Source: Halobacteriales archaeon QS_3_64_16
GTDB taxonomy: Archaea > Halobacteriota > Halobacteria > Halobacteriales > Halococcaceae
Length of the DNA: 40,053 nt
Direction: 5' to 3'
NCBI GenBank assembly: GCA_003021705.1
Contig: PXRJ01000052.1
Coordinates: 1-40,053 of the forward strand
Part shown: positions 32,810 through 40,053 of the stretch, piece after piece
Numbering within the stretch: the first letter of the stretch is position 1
How the letters are laid out: every line of letters begins with the position of its first letter
Position numbers and translations under genes: made by a program
The notes under the pieces: generated by a model
Databases searched by the model: none
What the model was told of the DNA's origin: nothing
What the model saw: the letters and a program-made list of their open reading frames with translations, nothing else

Positions 32810-34075
32810 CTACAGCACGCTTTCGACTCTGTTCCGTAGGTCCTGGACGAACGGCTCCGGGTCCTCGAGCGCGAGGTAATCGAAGCCCGGGTCGGTAATG
32901 AGCGATCGGGCGACGTTCCAAAGTTCGGGCCAGAAGGGTGGTTTCTCGACGAACGCGAACTCCTCGAAGAGGATGCTATGCAGGTAAGCCATCTCCCCCC
33001 GAAGGAGATGGGTCCCCTTGCCGGTCTCGTAGCTCGGATTCCGTTCGACGTCTTCGCCGCCGGCCACGCGCCAGTAGTAGTGGGGGAAATCGACCCCAGC
33101 GGGGAGATCGGAGGGGAGCGACGACCAGAACCGGGGGTTGATCTCGAGCAAATTGAACTCCCCGGTCCGCTCGTCCCGGATGAACCCGACGGAGGCGACC
33201 CCGTGCCACTCGAGCTGATCGAGCAACGCGAGTCCGGCCTCGGTGAGTTCGGGAATCGCCGTTGCCTCGTGATAGACGCTCGGCCCGCGGGCGTACTTGT
33301 ACCCACGGGTCGCGCGCTTCTGACAGGTCACGACCGGCTCACCCTCGTCGTACAGCGCCCGGAAGGTGTACTCGGTGCCCGGGATATACTCCTGGACGAT
33401 CGGGTCGTGGTACATCGAGGCAGTAATCCGTTCGCGGTCGGGTTCGATTCCGGGCTCGATATAGCGGGTCTTCCCGACGTCGAGGAACCCGCCGGGCGAG
33501 GGCTCCGTTCCGTGTGCCTCGGCAGGGGCCTGGCTACCGACCGATCCCGATCCGTCGCCGACCGCCGGTTCCAGTCCGGCCTGTTCGTCGGTGACCAGCG
33601 CGTATCGCGACTTGGCGATCAGCTTCCGATCCCAGTCCTGTACCTCGCTCAACAACTGGGTCTCAGGTATCGTCACTCCGGCTTCGGTCGCGGCGGCGAC
33701 CAACCGAACCCGGTCGTGGGCGTCTCCCAGTACGTCGAAGGTGGGCCAGAGGGCCGCTACGTGCTCGGCGAAGGCCCCCCGATACCGCGAGAGCACGTAG
33801 ATGTCGGGCTCGCGAACCGGGACGATCGTTCGGACGTCCTCGCGACGCGCCACCTCCAGTAGCGCCTCTTTGTAGGCGAGCAGGTCCTCGGCGGGGGAGG
33901 GCACTCCTATCGATTCATCGCAGTACCGCGATCGAAACGCCGGTGCGTTCGGGTTCTCCGAGACCGCGATCGTATGCACGCCTCGCCGCCCGAGCGATCG
34001 GAGACAGGTGACCGAACTCGCCGCCCCGACCGCCGGGACGACAACCGACGTCCCCGATCGTGAGTCGCTATTCAT
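32810..34075 (-). CDS. ATP-grasp carboxylate-amine ligase
   Basis: 421 residues from ATG 34073-34075. A pre-ATP-grasp Rossmann-like domain (VVVPAVGAASSVTCLRSLGR) is followed by the ATP-grasp domain with PIVQEYIPGTEYTFRALYDE and the Mg-binding segment FNLLEINPRFWSSLPSDL. Such enzymes join a carboxylate to an amine through an acyl phosphate; haloarchaeal homologues often sit in surface polysaccharide or peptide-like biosynthesis clusters. Two in-frame ATGs upstream are less likely: an AT-rich ACTATGTA at 34098-34107 is placed about 25-30 nt before 34075. Confidence 0.85.
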   Translation of the reverse strand: MNSDSRSGTSVVVPAVGAASSVTCLRSLGRRGVHTIAVSENPNAPAFRSRYCDESIGVPSPAEDLLAYKEALLEVARREDVRTIVPVREPDIYVLSRYRGAFAEHVAALWPTFDVLGDAHDRVRLVAAATEAGVTIPETQLLSEVQDWDRKLIAKSRYALVTDEQAGLEPAVGDGSGSVGSQAPAEAHGTEPSPGGFLDVGKTRYIEPGIEPDRERITASMYHDPIVQEYIPGTEYTFRALYDEGEPVVTCQKRATRGYKYARGPSVYHEATAIPELTEAGLALLDQLEWHGVASVGFIRDERTGEFNLLEINPRFWSSLPSDLPAGVDFPHYYWRVAGGEDVERNPSYETGKGTHLLRGEMAYLHSILFEEFAFVEKPPFWPELWNVARSLITDPGFDYLALEDPEPFVQDLRNRVESVL

Positions 34076-34266
34076 GATAGCACGCATGTCCACTGAATAC
34101 ATAGTTTGTCGGATTAGCTACTCCCGATCGGTTCTCGATAGGACCTCGTCGTAGTTCGCTCCTCCTCTATCCCTTCGTGCCGGAATGGAGCGAGCGAATC
34201 GGCCGGTAGGATGGGGTGAAAAGGGGCTCACAACGCTTTTGTGAACTGAATGTTTGGTTACCTACC

Positions 34267-35241
34267 ATGGAACTGACGGCCGATCCCCTGCGGATGACCA
34301 GACATATACCCTCCTTGACCGGGCGGACGATCGTCGTTACCGGTGCGAACAGCGGTCTGGGCTACGAGGCGACCCGAGTGTTCGCCGAGAAAGGTGCGAG
34401 TGTCGTCATGGCCTGTCGGGACACCGACCGTGGCCAGGAGGCCGCCGAGCGCATCTCCCGGACGGTACCCGGGGCGTCCGTGGAGGTCTCGGAACTCGAC
34501 CTCGCGGATCTCGATTCGGTTCGGGCGTTCGCCACGACATTTCAGGAGGACCACGAGGACCTCCACGTGCTGTGCAATAACGCCGGGGTGATGGCGATCC
34601 CGCGCCGCGAGACGGCCGACGGGTTCGAGACCCAGTTCGGCGTCAATCACCTGGGCCATTTCGCGCTCACGGGCTTGCTGTGTGAGACGCTCGCCGGGAC
34701 CGACGGTGAGACCCGGGTCATCACCCAATCGAGTGGGGCCCACGAGAGCGGCGAGATCGATTTCGAGGACCTCCAAGGCGAGCGTTCCTACAGCAAGTGG
34801 GGCGCGTATGGCCAATCCAAACTCGCGAACGTGCTGTTCGCCTACGAACTCGACCGCCGGTTCTCGGCCGCCGGTCTCGACGCCAAGAGCGTGGCCTGTC
34901 ATCCGGGCTATGCCGCCACGGAACTTCAGACCACCGGGCCCGAGATGGAAGGCTCGCTTCTCAAGCAGCGGGCGATGGCGGGGGCGAACCGCCTTCTCGC
35001 ACAGAGCGCCGCGATGGGTGCGCTGCCGATGTTGTACGCTGGGACCGCGCCGACGATCGAGGGCGGGGAGTACATCGGTCCGGACGGGCCCTTCGGCGCG
35101 CGTGGCTACCCGACGAGAGCCGAATCGAGCGCACGATCACACGATCGCGTCGCCGCGGAGCGACTCTGGGCGGTCTCCGCAGAGCTCACCGGTGTCGAGT
35201 TCGACCTCGATCGCGCGGAAGCCGGACCGACGGTCCGCTGA
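34267..35241 (+). CDS. SDR-family oxidoreductase
   Basis: 324 residues from ATG 34267 (an in-frame ATG at 34294 is an alternative). Classical SDR motifs: TGANSGLG at residues 25-32 for NAD(P), NNAG in LCNNAGVMA, the catalytic Ser in ITQSSGAH, and YGQSK with Tyr181 and Lys185. The overall pattern resembles the retinol dehydrogenase/WW-domain oxidoreductase-like SDRs common in haloarchaea. The substrate is probably a ketone or alcohol of unknown nature. The upstream 160 bp contains TGAACTGAATGTTTGG just before the start, which could be an operator. Confidence 0.9.
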   Translation: MELTADPLRMTRHIPSLTGRTIVVTGANSGLGYEATRVFAEKGASVVMACRDTDRGQEAAERISRTVPGASVEVSELDLADLDSVRAFATTFQEDHEDLHVLCNNAGVMAIPRRETADGFETQFGVNHLGHFALTGLLCETLAGTDGETRVITQSSGAHESGEIDFEDLQGERSYSKWGAYGQSKLANVLFAYELDRRFSAAGLDAKSVACHPGYAATELQTTGPEMEGSLLKQRAMAGANRLLAQSAAMGALPMLYAGTAPTIEGGEYIGPDGPFGARGYPTRAESSARSHDRVAAERLWAVSAELTGVEFDLDRAEAGPTVR

Positions 35242-35366
35242 CGCTCCCGAAAATATCGGTCCACTGGTAGGCCGGCTATCACGCTATCAGGGTCGATCAG
35301 TACTCTCCGAACCGACACGACGGCAACTCGAGAGTCACCCGGTTCGTGCAGGCGGCGAGATCCGCC

Positions 35367-35600
35367 TCACGCCGCCGATCGGCTCGGAGTGCGTCGGTAG
35401 AGCGCCAGGAGAACGAACGCGAGTCTCTCGAGGCGCGCGACGGTCCTCACCCAGGGTTTCAGTTCGATTCCTTCGGGGACCTCGGGTGATTCGAACATGA
35501 ATCGTAACGCGACGACCAGGACCTGCCTCGGGAACAGCACTTCGAGCAGTCCCACGACGCCGAGCAAAAACACGAGTATATCCGATGTGACGTCGGCCAC
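35367..35600 (-). CDS. Small membrane protein
   Basis: 77 residues from GTG 35598-35600. An N-terminal helix (ILVFLLGVVGLLEVLFPRQV) and a C-terminal hydrophobic stretch (ARLERLAFVLLALYR) flank the segment FMFESPEVPEGIELKPWV. The LFPRQ...FESP...KPWV pattern has the look of a real short haloarchaeal membrane protein, but I do not recognise the family. It lies downstream of the surface-protein genes on the same strand, 83 bp after the small remnant gene. Confidence 0.5.
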   Translation of the reverse strand: MADVTSDILVFLLGVVGLLEVLFPRQVLVVALRFMFESPEVPEGIELKPWVRTVARLERLAFVLLALYRRTPSRSAA

Positions 35601-35683
35601 TGAACAAATGTTCTGCTGGGTTCGGTGAGAATGAGCGGCCGCTCCACCTCATGCGGCCGGACCCCCTTCGAGGATGGCGCGCT

Positions 35684-35863
35684 TCAGTCGTCGGCCGATC
35701 CCTGTGCTCCTGCGTCCGTCCCGTCGAATCCCGGTACCGAAATCGGGAAGAACCGATCCCAGACGACGATCACCGAGGGCGCGACGAGCATGACCCGTCG
35801 CGATCGGTCGACGATCCACTCGTCGACGCGGTCGATGTAGCGTTGGTAGTCGAAGTCGAACAT
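35684..35863 (-). pseudogene. Truncated N-terminus of an RND/MMPL-type permease
   Basis: 59-codon frame from ATG 35861-35863 to TGA 35684-35686. The start MFDFDYQRYIDRVDEWIVDR, followed by SRRVMLVAPSVIVVW, matches the N-terminus of haloarchaeal RND/MMPL permeases (short charged helix, then first membrane helix). After about 40 residues the sequence turns into an unrelated Gly/Asp tail and ends. In other haloarchaea a COG1361 surface protein is commonly followed by such a permease, and this ORF sits exactly there, 22 bp after the stop of the 1322-residue protein. It might instead be a functional small protein. Confidence 0.45.
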
Positions 35864-35885
35864 CTATGTCTGTAGCGTCCGCTGC

Positions 35886-38800
35886 TCAGTTCTGCCGCCG
35901 ATACAGGACGTACCCGGCTCCGCCGGCGATCACCAATACGAGTACGATCAATAGCCACGGGGACCCGCCGTCGCCGCCAGTGACCGAGGAGAGCGGGCCA
36001 CCGCTCGGTTCCTCGACCTCGATAGGCACCTCATAGGTGTCCGAGAGCTTCGTATCGCCGTCGGGCGTCTCGTACTGAAAGTCCATCGATAGCGGGTAGG
36101 TGCCGGGCTGCGCGTCGCCGTCCGCGCTGACCTCGAAGGTGAGATTCGCGGTCTCGCCCGGCCCGAGTTCGGAGACGAACGAGCGGTCGTCGGCGAGCGA
36201 GAGGGGATCGTTCGTGAAGGCCTGGGCTTCGATGTTTCGAATCGGAACGTCCCGGTTGTTCGTCACCGGGACCGTCACGACTTCGCTTCCACCCGGCTGT
36301 AGCGGTTCGTCGTCCCGGCCCGCACTCGCGTTCGAGGCGTCCACTCCGGCCCCGCTCCCCGCCCCGCCGCCGACGGTGAGTGCGTCCTGCTGGGGTTCGA
36401 TCTCGACCTGAGCGTCCAAGCTCTCGCTCGAGCGCGACTCGCCTTCCTGGTTGTCGTACTCGACCTCGAAGGAGAACTGCTGTTGGCCGGCTTCGGCGCT
36501 CTCGCTCACCTCGACCGGGAACGAGACGGTCGCCGTCTCGCCGGCCGCGAGGGTGCCGATCGCGACCTCTTCTTGCAGGAGATTGCTGTTCTGACTACCC
36601 CCGCTCAGTTGGACGACGGCGTTTCTGGCGGCCTGTGGGCCCTCGTTGGTCACGGTGACGCTCACCCGTCCTTCCTCGCCGACCGAGAGATTAGACGTTG
36701 CGTTCCCGAGCGTGAAGGCCTGCTCGCGAAGCGGCTGCACGCCGATCGTATAGGGGCCGCCCTGGGTCCGCTGGTTGCTCGTGTCGGTGTAACTCACCGA
36801 GGTCTGGAACGGATAACTGCGCCGTTCGGTCCCGTTCGACGCCGTTACCTCGAAGGCGACAGTCCGTCGCTCGCCTTCGTTCCAGTCGCCGACGAACTGG
36901 CTCGCGTTCGCCGCCGGGCCGAGGCTGAGGTCGGCGCTCAAGGACTGCAGCGAGACCGTCGATTCGGTCGCGTTCTCCTCGTCGTTCCGAAGCGTGAGGC
37001 GTACCGTGCCCTGGTCGCCGATCGGAACGGTCGAGTTGACGTTCGTCACGGTGAAGTCGTCGGCCGACTGGCCAACCGCAGTACCGAAGGCGAAGGGTCC
37101 GGCCTGCCCGCGCTGGTTGTCGTCCGCCTCGGTGTAGGATACCGTCGCCTGCACCGGATACTCGCCCTCGGTCGCGTCCGGTGCGACGTTCGCCCCGACC
37201 TCGATCGTTCGCGTCTCGCCTTCCTCCCAGTCACCAACGAAGACGCTCGCGTTCGCTGCCTGTCCGAAGGTAATCGCGGGGGAGAGCGTCTGTAAGTTGA
37301 CCGTCGCGTCGGTGAGGTCCTCGTCGTTGTTCTCTAAGGTTACTGCAACGGTATCGGACCCGCCGGGTTCGAGCTCCGAATCGACATCCGTCACGGCGAA
37401 ATCGTCGTCGCTGTCACCGACCTCGACGCCGAAGGTGATCGGTCCAGCCCGTGGGGGTTGGTCGTTTTCCTCCTCGGTGTAGGCGATCGACGCCTGCACT
37501 GGGTACTCGCCTTCGGTCGCGGTCCCGGTGGCGGTCGCGCGCACCTCGATGGTCTTCGTCTCACCTGCGTCCCAGTCGCCGACGAAGACGCTCGTGTTCG
37601 CGGCCTGCCCGAAGACGATGTTCGGGCTGATCGATTGTAGTGAGACCGTCGCGTCGGTGACGCTCTCGCCTTGGTTCTCGAGGGTTACTTCGACGATTCC
37701 GGTCTCACCGGGTTCGAGTTCCGAATCGAGGTCCGTCACAGCGAAATCGGCGTTGGCCTCGTCGATCTCGACCTGGGCGTTGAGCCGTTCGCTTCCTACT
37801 GTATTACCCGCCTCGTCCTGGTACTGAACGACGAAGGGGACCTGGCGCTCGCCCGGCGGCGCGCCCTCACGAACCGCGACGGGGTAGGCGAAGTCCGTCG
37901 ACTCATCGTCATCGAGGTCACCGAGAACGACCTCGGACTGTCGGGGCATGACGTCGCTGCCGTTGCCAGCGAAGACCAGCACCGCGCTCTCGGCGTCCGC
38001 GGGGCCCTCGTTGGTGATCGTCCCCGAGATAGTCCCTCGATCCCCGGCGCTGAGCGAGCTATCGACGCTATCGAGCGTGAAGCCCTGTTCGTCGCCGGGT
38101 GTTACGCCAAAGGAAACCGGCGAGGACTGGACCTGGTTCCCGTCGTCGTCCTCGTAGGCAACGCTCGCCTGCACCGGGTAGCTGCGCTGGTCGGCGCCCG
38201 GCGCGACGCTCACATCGACTTCGATGGTCCGGGTCTCGCCTTCCTCCCAGTCGCCGACGAACTGGCTCGCACTCGCCGATCCGCCGAAGGTGAGCGCGCC
38301 GTCCTGTGACTGGAGGTTCACGACCGCGTTCTCAGCGTCCTCGCCGTCGTTCTCCAGTTCGACGGTGAGCGTACCACTGGTGCCGATCGGCGCGTCGAGC
38401 GAGGAGTCGACCACGTCGAAATCCGCGTCCGACGAACCGGCCGCCCCTCCCTGCTGTCCCTGCTGGGCGCTGCTCGCGGCGGCTCCTTGACCACCGGGGG
38501 GCGCTCCACTACCTGGAGCCGCTCCACTACCGGGGGCCGCGCTGCCGCCAGCTGCTGCGCCACCGGGAGCTTGCCCGCTCTGAGCGCTACCCGGAGCCTG
38601 ACCGGCAGGAGCCTGGCCACCGCTCGGCGCTTGCGCGCCGCTCGGTGCCTGGCTGCTGGATGCTTGGCTGCTGGGGGCTTGACCGCCTGCAGTCTGACCG
38701 CTCGGTGCCTGACTGCCCGGAGTCTGACCGCCGGCCGCTCCAGCACTGCCGGGCTGTGCTCCACTTGCCCCACTACCGCTCGCCCCGCCGCCGGTAGCAC

Positions 38801-39854
38801 CAGCGGCTTGCTCGTCGCTCCTTCCTTCAGTGCCGGTCGTTCCTCCACTCGGTGCCTGGCCGGGCGTCTCTCCGCTCGGCGTTCCCTCGTTCGACGCGGT
38901 TCCGTCCTCGGGCCCGTCGCCCGCTCCGCTTTCGGTCCCGCCGGCCTCGATATCGACGCCGACGGTCTGGGGAAGCGTCGTCGTCTCCGAGGAGGTGTCG
39001 CTCTCGTTCGTGTCCCCGTCTTCGGTTCCGTCATCGCCCGAAGCGCTCGCGCCGTCCGGCGTACCCTCGCTGTCCCCGTCGCTAGCAGCTACGTCTGAGC
39101 CGCCATCCGATTCCGTCGACGAGGCCGTGGTCGTGTCGCCCTCATCTCCCTCGTCATCGTCCGCACCCACAGCCGTAGTTGTAGCCGTGGTTGTATTCTC
39201 GTCGTCTTCATCCGTACCCGCAGCCATGGTTATGTTTTCCCCCTCGTCCGCAGCCGCGGCCGTGATTCCATCTTCATTGTCTTCACCGTCCTCCGTAGTC
39301 GTGGCCGTGGTCGAGTCCTCCTCCCCCTCATCCGCAGCTATATTCGCAGTCGAGGTCGTGGTCGTCTCCTTTTCTTCCTCGTCATCTACAGCCGTGGTCG
39401 TGTTCTCCTCGTTCCCTTCGTTATCCCCAGCTGTAGTCGTGTCCTCTTCGTTCTCATTCGCTTCCGCAGCTGTCGTCGTGGTCGTGTTTTCCTCCTCGTC
39501 CGCATCTATATTCACAGTCGCAGTCGCGGTTGAATCGTTCTCGTTCCCCTCGTCCACCGAGGAATCACTCGTTCCCGATTCGTTCGTCGTCTCGCTCTCC
39601 GAATCCCCACTCCCCTCATTCGAGTCCTCGATCGTGGCGGTAGTGGCCGTAGCGTCGTCGCTCTTGCCGTCTCCGCTGGAATTGTGCGAGTCCGCGAACA
39701 CCGAATCGGGGAACGCGGACTGAACGTTCGATGAGCCATCGTCCAGATACTCGGCGGTCCCCGTCCCATCCGAGCTGCCGACGACCGCGTAGGCACTTCC
39801 TTGGACGACGAGCAGTCCGACGAGCAGCACCGATAGCAACGCCGACCGATTCAT
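35886..39854 (-). CDS. Giant surface protein with mucin-like region and COG1361-type repeats
   Basis: 1322 residues. Order: signal peptide (1-27); Glu/Asp/Thr/Ser region (about 28-295), highly acidic with Thr runs, likely O-glycosylated; Gly/Ala/Gln/Pro/Ser region (about 300-470) built on GGQAPSGQ-like units; seven beta-sandwich repeats from about 474 to 1290; a C-terminal membrane helix (PWLLIVLVLVIAGGAGYVLY) and short basic end. Repeats have about 113-115 residues and three types in order A-B-A-A-A-B-C. Type A carries FVGDWEEGETRTIEV and EGEYPVQASVSY; type B carries TITNEGPADAES. Anchored outside the cell with a long stalk, it is probably an adhesin or transporter-associated surface protein. 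Confidence 0.85.
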   Translation of the reverse strand: MNRSALLSVLLVGLLVVQGSAYAVVGSSDGTGTAEYLDDGSSNVQSAFPDSVFADSHNSSGDGKSDDATATTATIEDSNEGSGDSESETTNESGTSDSSVDEGNENDSTATATVNIDADEEENTTTTTAAEANENEEDTTTAGDNEGNEENTTTAVDDEEEKETTTTSTANIAADEGEEDSTTATTTEDGEDNEDGITAAAADEGENITMAAGTDEDDENTTTATTTAVGADDDEGDEGDTTTASSTESDGGSDVAASDGDSEGTPDGASASGDDGTEDGDTNESDTSSETTTLPQTVGVDIEAGGTESGAGDGPEDGTASNEGTPSGETPGQAPSGGTTGTEGRSDEQAAGATGGGASGSGASGAQPGSAGAAGGQTPGSQAPSGQTAGGQAPSSQASSSQAPSGAQAPSGGQAPAGQAPGSAQSGQAPGGAAAGGSAAPGSGAAPGSGAPPGGQGAAASSAQQGQQGGAAGSSDADFDVVDSSLDAPIGTSGTLTVELENDGEDAENAVVNLQSQDGALTFGGSASASQFVGDWEEGETRTIEVDVSVAPGADQRSYPVQASVAYEDDDGNQVQSSPVSFGVTPGDEQGFTLDSVDSSLSAGDRGTISGTITNEGPADAESAVLVFAGNGSDVMPRQSEVVLGDLDDDESTDFAYPVAVREGAPPGERQVPFVVQYQDEAGNTVGSERLNAQVEIDEANADFAVTDLDSELEPGETGIVEVTLENQGESVTDATVSLQSISPNIVFGQAANTSVFVGDWDAGETKTIEVRATATGTATEGEYPVQASIAYTEEENDQPPRAGPITFGVEVGDSDDDFAVTDVDSELEPGGSDTVAVTLENNDEDLTDATVNLQTLSPAITFGQAANASVFVGDWEEGETRTIEVGANVAPDATEGEYPVQATVSYTEADDNQRGQAGPFAFGTAVGQSADDFTVTNVNSTVPIGDQGTVRLTLRNDEENATESTVSLQSLSADLSLGPAANASQFVGDWNEGERRTVAFEVTASNGTERRSYPFQTSVSYTDTSNQRTQGGPYTIGVQPLREQAFTLGNATSNLSVGEEGRVSVTVTNEGPQAARNAVVQLSGGSQNSNLLQEEVAIGTLAAGETATVSFPVEVSESAEAGQQQFSFEVEYDNQEGESRSSESLDAQVEIEPQQDALTVGGGAGSGAGVDASNASAGRDDEPLQPGGSEVVTVPVTNNRDVPIRNIEAQAFTNDPLSLADDRSFVSELGPGETANLTFEVSADGDAQPGTYPLSMDFQYETPDGDTKLSDTYEVPIEVEEPSGGPLSSVTGGDGGSPWLLIVLVLVIAGGAGYVLYRRQN

Positions 39855-40053
39855 CTTCGACCCGCTCTCGGACTCGCGAGCCGAACGGTGGTGGTCGTCC
39901 CGCCCGCGCTGGCTCCGACTGAAGTAGTTCGTATCCTCTCCACCGATGGAACTCCATATCGTCGCATACTGAATAAACGATCAGCCACTTAGGCGTATGA
40001 GTCTTTCGAGTCGAGGGTCCCCTCGGAGAAGTCGGCTCGAACCCGAAAGGAGC
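39855..40053. other. Right-edge intergenic region
   Basis: About 200 bp holding the upstream region of the surface-protein gene. A plus-strand ATG at 39997 with an AT-rich GAATAAAC about 25 nt upstream opens a frame to the window edge (MSLSSRGSPRRSRLEPERS). Its composition is not convincing, so I do not call a gene. Confidence 0.3.

Noticed and set aside
38830-39723. 297-codon plus-strand ORF rich in Ser, Val and Pro
   Set aside because: It mirrors the low-complexity Glu/Asp/Thr region of the surface protein on the other strand; the Ser-Ser and Val-Val runs are complements of Asp/Glu and Thr codons.
39997-40053. Partial plus-strand gene at the right edge
   Set aside because: Only 19 codons are visible and they are Arg/Ser-rich with no recognisable N-terminus; a TATA-like box alone is not enough.

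Overview
The window is chromosomal DNA of a haloarchaeon (class Halobacteria). The support is high GC, strongly acidic proteins rich in Asp and Glu, leaderless-looking starts with an AT-rich box about 25 nt upstream, archaeal EF-1A followed directly by ribosomal protein S10, and several families typical of Halobacteria: DUF5789, DUF5518, short zinc-ribbon proteins, haloarchaeal pilins and COG1361-type surface proteins. The genus cannot be fixed from the sequence alone.

Layout. 1-4800: cupin, PRC-like small protein, creatininase-family amidohydrolase, DUF5789, an ABC exporter and a DUF192 protein. 4892-5300: tRNA-Val followed by a tail of tRNA-derived and hairpin repeats. 5455-12000: YihY protein, PIN-KH ATPase, M20 hydrolase, a MarR-like regulator next to a wrecked MazF/PemK toxin, and an M32 carboxypeptidase. 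12028-15606: pilin, secreted protein and membrane-anchored winged-helix regulator. 15708-17455: electron transfer flavoprotein. 17583-18227: a DUF433/DUF5615 toxin-antitoxin pair with both genes broken. 18418-20764: prenyl synthase, BtuF-like protein and JAMM protease. 20765-21624: an AT-rich scar with gene fragments. 21625-24378: UbaA/MoeB-type E1, rhodanese, zinc ribbon, tautomerase and DUF5518. 24376-24760: a 385-bp hairpin element bounded by inverted repeats. 24786-28904: ACT protein, homoserine dehydrogenase, EF-1A, S10 and rhomboid. 28999-29512: tRNA-Ala followed by another repeat tail. 29637-31400: HicBA, a probable methyltransferase remnant, a TetR regulator and a small membrane protein. 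31759-35241: glycosyltransferase, ATP-grasp ligase and SDR oxidoreductase. 35367-39854: small membrane proteins and a 1322-residue repeat surface protein.

Three themes stand out. First, a hairpin-rich repeat family occurs three times (5104, 24376, 29213). Each copy starts just downstream of a plus-strand gene, and the closing stem shows compensatory changes between copies. At both tRNA genes the copy is preceded by a second copy of the tRNA 3' end and a short segment complementary to the T-arm. Second, the window holds three toxin-antitoxin-type loci in different states: one with a dead toxin and live regulator, one with both partners dead, and one intact. Third, the JAMM protease, E1 enzyme and rhodanese suggest a sampylation/tRNA-thiolation neighbourhood that has been interrupted by an AT-rich scar.

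I do not see a CRISPR array, a complete insertion sequence, a prophage or a replication origin. The best candidate for something undescribed is the tRNA-linked hairpin element family. The expanded surface protein with its truncated partner gene is second.
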